Of a stretch of DNA of 64,000 bases, positions 12,748-24,200 are shown in pieces. A program made the position numbers and the translations under genes. The notes under the pieces were generated by a model, which was given only the letters and a program-made list of their open reading frames with translations, made no database searches and had not been told where the DNA came from. The number at the start of each line of letters is the position of its first letter. The first letter of the stretch is position 1. The stretch lies in NCBI GenBank assembly GCA_002633005.1, contig NMRA01000003.1, positions 1,341,816 to 1,405,815 of the forward strand. The letters run 5' to 3'. The DNA comes from Phoronis australis (lineage: Eukaryota > Phoronida > Phoronidae).

Positions 12748-13072
12748 AAACATTCAGCACCTAGTGATCTGAGATTAACGGGGTCAAGATGACATTCAGC
12801 AAATAGTGGTCTGAGATTAACGGGGGACAAGACGACATTCAGCAAATAGTGGTCCGAGATTGGAGGGGACAAGATGACATTCAGCAAATAGTGGTCCGAG
12901 ATTGGGGGGGACAANGTCTGAGATTAACGGGGGGACAAGATGACATTCAGCAAATAGTGGTCTGAGATGAATTGGGTCAAGATGACATTCAGCCAATAGT
13001 GGTCTGAGATTAACTGGGTCAAGATGACATTCAGCCAATAGTGGTCTGAGATTAACGGGGTCAAGATGACAT
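12748..13072. repeat. ~42-bp minisatellite, about eight copies, containing an N
   Basis: Tandem units of roughly 42 bp with the core GATGACATTCAGCAAATAG followed by TGGTCTGAGATTAACGGGG. Copies differ in the G-run length and in CAAATAG/CCAATAG. An undetermined base at 12,915 falls in the array where the repeat register is lost, so copy number there is not reliable. Open frames across it on the minus strand are translations of the repeat, not a protein gene. Confidence 0.93.
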
Positions 13073-13265
13073 TCCCACGCAGACTGAGAACGGCTTCACT
13101 AAAACTGACATTATTCACAAGATTTTCAACCGACATTGATCTTCGAATTATACCACATTTTCATTTTTGTCACACATTTAAAACAGAAGTATAACACAGC
13201 CTAAAACCTTCCAGAACAGATTGTTGGCTCCAAAAACATCCCCCATTTTAAAGGATTTATCAACT

Positions 13266-13393
13266 TTATAACTCAAAAGCTGATTCAGCAATCCAAAATT
13301 GTTCTACCACAGCTTTCAACAGGTCACTTGGCATTCTTAAAATTCTCAAAGTTCCATCATGTGTTTGTTGATGGCATCTATGCCACATAAACT
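13266..13393 (-). CDS. Candidate terminal exon, unassigned (possibly tepsin 3' end)
   Basis: On the minus strand a good acceptor (CTTTGTTTTACAG) is followed by an open frame of about 41 codons ending in TAA. Its product includes HDGTLRILRMPSDLLKAVV and ends ESAFEL. Read in phase 1 it is open to the stop. In phase 0 it gives SLCGIDAINKHMMEL and a stop, which faintly resembles the LxALCAIASL segment of vertebrate tepsin. The C-terminal SAF recalls the S-A/V-F-x-F-L-N motif that binds AP-4 epsilon at the tepsin C-terminus, but the match is short. It is downstream of and in the same direction as the tepsin exons; a connecting exon would be needed because the last secure tepsin exon ends in phase 0. 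Confidence 0.35.
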
Positions 13394-13987
13394 CTGTAAA
13401 ACAAAGAAGTAAACTTCTCGTTCTGTTTACTTTTAATGGAAATTTTGATAAAACAATTTTACTGTTTAGCCATATTGTGTTATAAATTGATGATCCGGAG
13501 TGCTACAATGGTACATGTAAAACTATGAGCCAGCAGCCAGATGCTGAGAGTGAAGCATAACCAATGCAAAGAACCCGCAACAGAGAATGTTACTTATCAC
13601 AGGATGACTTGCGCTTGTTTCCTTTTGAAAGAGAATTCACAGAACAAATTCAATTTCTTTCACGTAATTTTCTGAACTATGAAATTTGAAGAAAACTTGT
13701 TTTGACCACAGTTATGGGCAATAAGCTCAACTTTACAATAAGTTGTACAATCATGTACTGAAATTCAACATGAAATTTAAAAGCAGAACATCATTTAAAA
13801 AATTTCTGTCCGTAAACACAAGATAAAACAAATAAAACTAAAATGTCTTAAAAGGTCACTTGATTCCTTTAGCGTATTTTTACTGTTCAACCAGCCAACT
13901 TTTCAAACAATTTTGTAAACTTACAAAAGGAGTCAAATTTAAATACGTCTAAATTGAACAACTGATTTCAGTTTTCTTCCTCCTTCC

Positions 13988-14200
13988 TAGTCAGAAAACA
14001 ATGTCTGCTTAGGGTTACAATGTTCAACCATCCTGAGTTACAAAACAATATCTACTCAGGGTTATTACAATATAAAACTGTCTCGAGTCAGAAAAACTAT
14101 ATCTGCTTAGGGCCTATAAAATATACAACTATCCAGAGTCACAAAAAAATCTATGCTTAGGGCTATTAAAATATACAACTGCCCCTTCCAAGTCAGATAA
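13988..14200. repeat. Degenerate ~50-bp tandem repeat, four copies
   Basis: Four diverged head-to-tail units begin near 13,988, 14,035, 14,085 and 14,135. Each carries GAGTCA(C/G)AAAA, TATCTGCTTAGGG and an AT-rich stretch ending ACAACT. A partial fifth unit starts near 14,190. Divergence shows it is older than the other minisatellites. It probably lies in the 3' part of the tepsin transcription unit or just beyond it. Confidence 0.75.
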
Positions 14201-15261
14201 AGGAGACGTAAGAGATAAGTAGCATTGAATGAAGGTGTTATAGTTTTTAAGTTCCATACAACAGGTACCATCGGACATTGCTAAGAGAAAGGGTGGGCAT
14301 TCGTGATAATTTCTTAGTCCTTGAAAAATGAAAAAATCATTTTTTGAAATTGTTGAGATTTAACTGCTTTTACATCCGGTTTCCCTTGAATATTAACAAC
14401 ATGTGGTTATTTTACGAAATCTTAAATCAAAGTGAAATTCTTCAATCCAGTAGAGTGTGAAATTTTACAAATGTTTCTTCCTTGTTTAAGGACGTCATAT
14501 CTATTCAATAGCAGTCGCGCAAAACTGAACTAATAGCCCAACGCACAGGACAACTTGTAAACAATCTTCACAAAAACCACCGAGCACAATGGCTACAAGA
14601 CACAAGCTATCACTTGAGGGTCAGTTTACTGAACTTGGCATTTGTTAGCATTTTGAAAAGCAAACGTTTATATGAAGTGCACCCTTGATGTGCTTAATTC
14701 AGTGAAATTCACTATTGCGCCAGATGGCAATCAGATCTTAGGTGGACTGGCGTTCAGCGCCATCTACAAATCCCATGTAATGCAGACAAGAGGTTTCAAC
14801 ACAAGTTTACTTTCACGAAATCACTATTTTCTAATCTAAGAAAATTATTCTAACCTCTCCATGGTACTTAATTTTTTGCAAGGAGTTTCGTATCATAAAT
14901 CACAGAGGTCCTTACAGGTTGGTGTTTTTACAAGCAACCAAAAGACGCATAGTTTAAGACAAAATTGAGGAATCAGGTTTTCTACCTTGCCTAGGTTCAT
15001 TATGACATTTGGTAGCTAAAATATTTATGTTCACTAATATAGAAAATAACTGTATGTTCGATAAATCACCTCAAGCACTTAATATCTGTAGGCAATAAAA
15101 TGCTCCACGATTTTGAAAAGAACAACTTATCAACTTCCAACAAAAATGACTGATCACTTTTTGACCAAAAGCTTCTTGAATATAATACATATTAAACAAA
15201 TAAGTAATGACTATCTTCGTAATCTCCATTAAAAACACTTCAATATTAATTTTGTACTTAC

Positions 15262-18200
15262 CAAATTAACAGATGGGTTGTTATGATCAAGTAGCCGGTC
15301 TCTTAGAAACTCCACAGCTTTTTCACAGTTGTGGGTGCAACTGAAAACAATAATGTTAACAAAACTTGAAAGACGTGTGCATACAAACAGGATATTTAAC
15401 CTAACAATTATTTTCTTGGACTAACAATGTGTTAGTAAACTGACACACACTGAGTTCACTTGATAGAACCGTGTACATTCACAAAATTCGGGTGTGTTTG
15501 GTGTAATGGGAGGAAGGTGACGGACACACACATGGTCAGAAAGCGGCAATAGTCGGATATAACATGCCCAATACTTTGAGAACCAGTTTGATGCCCGTTA
15601 TTCAGATGAGAAAACTGGTTCTCAAAATTTGGGCACGTTATATCCGACCATTACCCAGAAAGCTGACGTGACCAAGGTGATGGTAACAGGTATGTAGTCA
15701 TATATTCCACTGTTTAGCAAGATGTTACCCACCTGGTGAAACCAAAAAAGCCAGAATCAATGACCAGGCACTGGCTGAATGCCTGAACGCCAGTTGCATT
15801 TCGATACATAGTTTAATGTAACATTCATTGCATCATGTGACAGAATTACAAAGTAACACAAAAATACCATCATGTGTATACTTCAAGATGCTCTATAACT
15901 TTTATAAAAATGTAAAATAAAGAACGCTCTGCGCTATTAATGAGAGTAGACTACTTTTTGTATAACTGTTCATTAATCTGAATAAGGTACTCCATGATCA
16001 CCACTTAGCTGGTAATGATGTGAGAATAAGTTTAAATAACATTATATAACACTCCTTGCCATGTAATGTGATATGCAGGATCTATGATAATGAAAATATA
16101 GCACTGTGATTGGGCAGACAATGACAAGCTCAATAGTTTTAATTTCACAACGTGCAAAATTATTTATACATTCAAATCAGGAAAAGAAATCAATATTTTA
16201 CCAAGTCACAGCTGCCTAAGTTTGACTGTGAAGATTGGTTTAAGGTCATATTACTTTCCCTTTCATTTCCTGCTGCACCATACTGCAACCTAGGATACCT
16301 CGCATTGAAATGCATACCGCCAGTACCCACTGTCGGTGACTCAGCAGTCAAGCAGTAGCAATGTCACCTGCTCCAGTGTTGTTGTATGCAGTGCCTATTT
16401 AGGTCATGCCCAGTGAAGCTGCACTTTCATCCACAGTTAGGGGCAAGTGACTTATGCAAAACATTTGAATAAAACCAAGCACCAAGATTCTAAGGTATAC
16501 ATTAAAGTGAAACTTTTTACTCATCCATTTGAAATGATATTTGTTGATAATGTTTTCTATTTACAAATAATTATTTACAGAATGAAAAGTTCAAGTAATG
16601 TAAAAAGAAATGCTGTCAGAAAATACCCAACTTCCATGTCAGACATGTTCATACAGTCGTGACAGCCACCTGCACCTCTATACAAAACAGTAATTCCCAA
16701 AATTCTTTTAAAAATAAGGCATTATTTGAGATACAGATGCACAGACCTAAACATACACAAACACCGACTGTAAGAGAACAAAATACAATAAATTATGCAA
16801 AATTTCTTGTTATTGACAACAAATATGAACCATCTCCCAAAGTACCTTGTTAAAGTGTTGATAAATGAATTGATCTCTTCTCTTGCTGGTAGTGACATGG
16901 TACCGGCCAAGTAAGACTCCACCAGGTGGCACTCACTGCTCCAGTCAGATGACTCTGCCTCTAGTCTAAATGGACAATTATCTTGATTGGACACTTGCCA
17001 AACAACACAGTCATGCTCTTAACATCCCAAGCTGACTGGAAAATGAGGTTGATCATGATCCACAAGGCACGGCTTTGTGATAAAAATAATAATTTGTCTA
17101 AAGATTATTTTTGTTTGATTAGAATTCCCATGAAAAGTAATGGGATTGAATGTAATAGCACTGGATTGTTAATACATTTTACAAGTTAAGGCAATGAAAA
17201 CACATTACACATAAGATTATGAAATATTTTAACATTCATTGCTTAATAAACTCTTTTCAGGGCACCTTGTACTCCATCAATAGATTATATTTTCCACATT
17301 CTAGAACCCCTGACATCCTCAATTCTCTGTATCAGGGGCACTGATCTAAGTTCCCTTTTTAGTGGAGGGCAGGGCAATTTCTACATTAGTGATGGTTTTA
17401 CATAAGGTCTACAGGTATGGCTTTGATTCCTTACAGCATGACTAAAGCATGAAATCACAAGTCAATGTGCCTGTTATTGTTTCAATTTAGTAAACCATTT
17501 GTCAAATATTCGCCAACATTTCTTACATCTACTTTTCAACTCCTGCCATTGTTACCCTGTTTCAAAACAATGCGACAAATTCCCTACACAAATTCCTAAA
17601 TCAACATATCTCGTGTTCTATTCCCTTAACTCTCGCGAACGTAACCTTTCATTGAATTTCATAGTTCTATTACACAAGTGACAGAAAATACCAACACCTG
17701 AATCATCTGCTCTCATTGGCTAAATAATGACCCATATTTACTGCCGCAAAATTTTGCCTTGCCCGAGTACCCAGTCGCTGTCATGGTAAGAAGCTTACAT
17801 GTCGTACGACTATGGATGATAAATGAAATAAAAACGTTCACCAGGTAACCAGCTAGCAGTGAACTCGTCTGCCAACTAAGATTCACACTAAAGTTTCCTG
17901 GCTGTCAGACTACAGTATTAAACAGGAGAGTCAGGTCATGTTTATGTCTCAGTGCTATGCGGGAGCGCGTTTTTTCCTTCTCAGTTCTTTCACATGTACC
18001 AGGCATTTTGAAATCTGTGACCGGGATATTGGTCTGAGCTGGGACGCATACGGTCGAAGGATATTTAGTTGTAAACCTAATACAGTAATCCTTCTATGAA
18101 TGTCACAGCAAGTCTCTGTTAATTCTAACAAGGAGCAGCTGATAAGCTCTGTCCAATGGTTAGCTATGTTAGAGGACCATAGCTCTTTTGACAAGAAAAT

Positions 18201-21200
18201 GTCATTGATAGAAATACAAGAAATGAAAGACATGCTTTCTTCATTTACAGATCTTTTGATTTACTGTAGAAAAGTGATAAGTTTAATGAAAACAATTTGC
18301 ATAACTTAGACAACCAAAGCTGCCAGCTGATCATTTGATTTCAATCATGTTTATCAGCTGTTCAAGTTTTTGGCATACCTGTTGTGAGATTTTCCATTTC
18401 TTTGAAACTGGTCCGCTGACTTCCAAAATTTTTGGGTCAATCAGTCATCAATGCTTCAAAGAACAATCACGTGCCGAATTTTTTCAATAATCATTATTAA
18501 TAAATTCTTCAATTATTTATTGACCACTTAAGTTAGGAGAATTGCCGCCACTTCTGGTTTTGAAAAGCTAGGAAGTACCCAAAAACAAAAACCATGCCTA
18601 AGTTTTTTTTATAAAACTTAGCTTGCATAATATCTGTTTCAAATATATCTTGACAAATTCTACTCACAAAAAAGAAGAGATAGTTTCTACAGCACTTTTT
18701 CAACAAAACCCAAAGCCATTGTTTGATGTTCCAAAGGTTGTGAAATTTTGACTATCAAATGTTTACAGATTACTGTAAGTGAAACTCTCCTTGGTTGTAA
18801 GTAGAGAAAACTATACAAAGCATAAACCAATCTTTAGGCGTTAATGTATTCATTATATTAGAAAATTGGCATGCAAGTCGTGACGTGGAACAAAATTGCT
18901 TATGGCCAGGACTGGATTGATATTTGGATTTGGAAACCACTGTCGACTGGAGGTTAAAATAAATGAGATATTTTTAATGATTCAAATACTAGGTACACTT
19001 GTTAGCAAGGATATCAAATGAATACAAAAATGATGAAAACAAGGATAGCATGACTTAAAAATGCACAGTCTCATTAAATTGTGAATATGCAAATGAAATT
19101 AAATTTACAAACAACCCCGGTCCTCCAGTGTGCTGCAAACCATCCAAGAACCAGTTACCATCAATCTCTTGAAAGTCTCGTTTTGCAAGACCATTTTTAT
19201 GTAAATGAGTATGGTAATTTTCACTGTTACCCTAATAAAACAAGGCACAGTTTTTATTATTTGTTTATTTCACTATCAAATAACGACTACGTAATATTTA
19301 GAATTACTAGGTTTTTATATTCTCACTTTTGTCTTATTTTTAAGGGTAAGTTGTAGTGTTAATTCTTAAAAACCGCAATTTATTTACAAACTATTTCTTT
19401 TCCAGATTACAATTGCACAGCAACACTTCTCCAGAAAGTCACAAGGAGGCGCTTGCTAAAAATTTAAATATTCACGGTTTTAATAAGACATAGCATTTTG
19501 TAGGGGAAAGCAACCATTTTGACGTTACCATTACTAACATTACAGAACTCTGCTTATCTTGAATATTTCCCTACATTAATAACTTACAGCTTCATCGACC
19601 TGTACTCACTCTCCATGCAACAACAGACACAGAAGTCAATAAATCAGCAAAAGGCCTGCATTCACTTCCATTGAACAAACACAACTCACCGACACAAGTC
19701 ATCTTCAACACTGAGCTGGACATAGTGTTTGCTCAATGGAAGTGAAGGCAGGACCAAGATACAGGTCTTTTGTTAGAACGTTTTCACTCTGTCTTTTGTT
19801 GCATGGATAGACTAGACATGTCAGAAGAACAGTAATTTATGCAGATTTTTTTCTCTCAAACAATTTGTTTTAACTTCATCACAGACTGTGACTTAAACAC
19901 AGACAGAGACATCTGTGGACAACATCCTGTAAGTAACAATGGAACCCACTAAACAAGGCATATTAAACATTGAATAACTTGAACTAACAGCAATTACGTA
20001 GAAATGCAAATGCATAAGAGATCCACAGAAGCTTGTACTGTGTGGTGTATACCTTTCACAAGCAGCTGCCGGGTCACTACTGCCTGACGACACTGTGTCT
20101 GTTGGTTCCTGGTCCTCATCAGACTCCCAGCCACCCAAAGCTCGACCAACAACCCTCGCTGCAAATACAAGGGAGTTCCACATAATAAAAGCAGTATCAA
20201 GAATTTACTTGGTTAATGATACACTTTCAATGATAAACTTAGAAGCAGTCTGTCATCAGATTAGCAAGTTTGACCATAACAACAAGCCGATATAAACTCA
20301 TGTTTCATCCAAGAAGCAATCTTTTGAGTTAGATCACTTAACAGGTCTCAACACCATCCTCACCCATATGAAAAGTGAATTCTCGGAATGCAAAGAACTA
20401 AGAATTTACTATGACACGCCCTGTCAAGCCAACTTGAAGAGCCTGATTTCAAGCAATAACGAAATATCAGTTCTTTCAAAGAATTAAAATCACCTTTAAT
20501 TTGACTAAGGAACAACTTGAGACTAATTCTATAACAGCAAGCCGTCTAATGTCCCATCCATACTGCTCTAGAACAATTTGCACTAGTGCCCCACTCTTAA
20601 GTGGAGCATCCACACACACATATCCAATAACTAGGGTAAGGCGGAAGATGTCGTCCAGTACATGACAATAAACAACTAAATGCAAATAAGAGGCGCAAAA
20701 CAAGATCAGTCAGTATGTAATCGCAGCTGATAATTACTTCCGCTTTACCCCACGTTTGCAACCACACAGCTATTGGAAGAGGCGTAAGTTACCCTAGAAC
20801 AAGTTACCCCACCTCGATAATGTGGAGTAAGTTCTCACAAGTGGGGTAAGTTGCACTAGTTTAAATAGCGTCCATACAGCAGTCAAACCTATAGTGACAA
20901 CTCGTTCCAGGACTAAATTTTTCTGTAATTCTGTGTGTGGATGGAACTTAAATAAACTTTTGGAGGTTGGAAGGAAGGTTTATAGCTGCTTAAAGTAAAA
21001 AGACGACTACCTTTCTTACGCCTAGATGTTCGTTGCTGTTGCTGCTGCTGCTCCTGCTGCTGCTGAAGTGGTTGACTTGACCCACTGTGTGCCATCAGTT
21101 GAGCAGGATTATACAGGCCAATGTTAGTCTGTGTCTTCTCAACATTAAATGTCCTGTTATCTCCCGAGTCAATAACCATATCAGCCAGGCTCTGAAGACC

Positions 21201-24200
21201 AGACACAATGCTACTACCTACTGTTTCTGCAACAAGAAAAAGTAAGAGAATGTTAAAGCTAAAGAAATAACATGGCTAAATGATCGAGTGGCCAGGTATA
21301 TGAATGTTGAAGAAGTTAAATCCAAGTTGTAGCCAAATATGATGCTGGGAGAGTTGCATTATGCACTGTGAGGGCTAACTAGTTGTCTCAAATGGCTAAA
21401 TGCCTGCATACTGACTATGTTATCCGTTAGTCACCACAGTGGAACCCACTATGAGTGCCGAGGCCATAAAACTCACAAGCGTGAAGATGTCACAGGCTAC
21501 TACTTCATTGATGTTGTTGTTGCTGATGCTGCTGCTGTAGTTGTTGTTGCTGCTACTGCTGCTGTTGTTGTTGTTGGACTAAATTCTCAACAACTCCGCT
21601 TATAGTGAACCGATTTTGAAAATTCAAAGACAGCAACACTTATTGTTCAAGTTTGAAAACAGTTACAGCTAGTTCCCTAGTTAATGACAGGTGCTTACTG
21701 TTTACCACGGTATTAACGACCAGTCCTGCGCACTACACATCAACCAGCCCAGTTGATTCTTTGATGCAGTGACAGGCAAGATAAAATACAAAGGGGATAT
21801 CTTATCACTTTTCAACAATATCATCAACGTGGCCTGTTATTCGCACCATGCGTTGCCTTACTTTGAGTAGAATACCAAGTGCTTCCAAAGCCAGGCATTG
21901 TCTGAGATCTCCCGCTGCCAATACCCATCATAGGAGCCGCTGAAGTTTGACTTGGTCTAGTTTGACTGTCTAAATCAAACAATATCTGCAGCAGCTCATT
22001 GGCTGCTTGTCTGACAGACATATATGGTGCATTGCCCCGCAGTGCATCAGGAGGACCACTAAAGCCTGTAAACAACAAGCACACTGCATCAGTATAGTGA
22101 CATAGCACAGAGCAGTGAGAAACAGCACTGTATACTGTAGTCCAGCAGGACTATACAGTAGGGCACAGCACAGCACAGTGTAGTTCACAGCACCACAGCA
22201 CAGTGCAACAACGGAGATTTTCCATTATCATTACTGTTCCCTTGCTGTAAATGTGCAATTCAGGGAACAACAGCCCAGCAAAAGGCCTGCATTTTGGTTC
22301 TGCTTTAAACTTCATTGAACACAAACAACTGACACACACTACTTACGACATTATGTTTGGTCAATGGAAGGGAGTGCAGAATCAAGAGACTGTTTGTGAT
22401 GCTGTTCACATCACTTTTTATTGTCTCATAGATAGCAAATACACACCAGGGTAACAACGACTAACGCAGGAAAATATACTTTCAAAATAACCAGGGATCT
22501 GCAGTTTTACTAGAATTGTGTTCTCCTTTAAGTCTTCCAGTTGAGACAACAGTGAGAACCCATAGCAATAGAAGGTAATCACTTATTTAGAGACGTTTCA
22601 GGTTAGATGCAAACATTTCGGCCTGGTCGGCCACGCCTTTAACGATGAGTGAGGAGTTTCCCGCGGATTAAGTATGTTAGAATACACGGGAGGTAAGTGT
22701 AAACCTCAGTTCCGGTTCAAGAGAGGGTGCTGAGTACTGATATTTATGGATTCATTTAACTTGCGAGCATAATAATTCTGTTCTTTGGCTAAGATCTTAG
22801 ACGATTCAAGGGAGATAAAATGTCCAGTAGCCAATATGTGTTCCCCCACAGCTGTGGGTCTGTCTAATTTCTGGTGTTCTTTGAATCTGGTTAGGAACGG
22901 TCTCTTGGTTTCTCCAATATAGGTGTGGTTGGGATCCTGGTCACATTTCAGCTGGTAAATGACCCCACATTGTTTTCCCATCGCAGTTGGGTCTTTGGGT
23001 GTGACTAGAAAGGATCGAAGAGTGTTGATGGGTTTCATATATGAAGAAATTCCGTGGGTTCTGTAAGTGTGTTGTAGGCAATCAGACAGACACTCCTTTT
23101 ATGTATGGGATGGCGACAGAGGAACCATCGAGTTTTTCAGTAGGTTTACGACTTGGGGGGTCTGTGAGCATCCATTCCTGGTATCCATTAGCTCGCAAAG
23201 CATTTTCAACATGGTCAACTTCTTCAACATAGTCTTGGTAGTCAGTGATGTAACAATCAGTTCTATCCAGGAGGGTACGGGAGACAGAATGTTTGTGTTT
23301 TAAAGGGTGGTTGGATAAAAACTGAAGGTATTGGTCCGTGTGTGAGTGTGGGTTTCCTGTGGATGGTAACTTTGATGCAACGATTATCGACTACATGTAC
23401 ACATAGATCCAAGAACGTTGATCAGAAATGTCTGTGTCTAACCTGAACCGTCTATAAGTAAGTGATTATCATCAATTGCAATGCCTTTATAGACCAATGA
23501 TCAACTTATTATCCACGGTGAGAACACAATCAACACTTTGTAATGATAAGGATGTCACCTTGAGAAAAATGCAACCAAAAATGATTGTATCAGTCAGTAT
23601 ACGTACCAGAACACTGTTGGATGATTGCTGACTTTTTGCGAAGATCATTTCTGAAATCTGAATGCCCACCTTGAACTAATTCTTTCATCACTCGAAGCAC
23701 CTACAGGGTAGAACCAAGTCCAAAAGTTACAAGAGCAACACAAAGCATTTTGACAAGCGCCAACCATGCGCATCGCAAGGGTAAAGACAAAGGGTGCTCA
23801 GATGCAACGGTAATTTCTCACTAGAGGGTGCAACAGAAGTCAAATCTGTCCAAATACCAAAACCAGTTGTGGATTCCTCAATAGGAGCCCATTATATGCT
23901 AAATTTTATGAAGATCCATCAAAGAACTTGGTAAATGTTCAGGAAAACGCAAAGAAATGTAAACTTGGAAATAAAAGGACCACCAGGTGGTGCAGCATAT
24001 GTTGAATCCGTTCAAAATTCAAAAGGCGTCATCACTGTCTCAATAGAAACCAATTTGCCAACTAGTTTCATGAAAATCTTTCAAGAAACTTGGAAGATAC
24101 AGAAAGAAATTTAAAAAAATAAAATTGCCACAAGGAAGCACAGCGATATCGTGTCCATCTGAAAGTCGTCGCCATCTGTTGTTACTTTCAAAAGAACACA

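Noticed and set aside
12711-13136. Three overlapping minus-strand frames with repeated LLNVILSP / FAECHLDP phrases
   Set aside because: They are translations of the 42-bp minisatellite in different registers, with an N inside. No start context, domain or splice pattern supports a protein.
17955-18310. Overlapping open frames on both strands as a gene inside tepsin
   Set aside because: No family resemblance, neither strand is favoured by splice sites, and frame lengths are within chance for this region.
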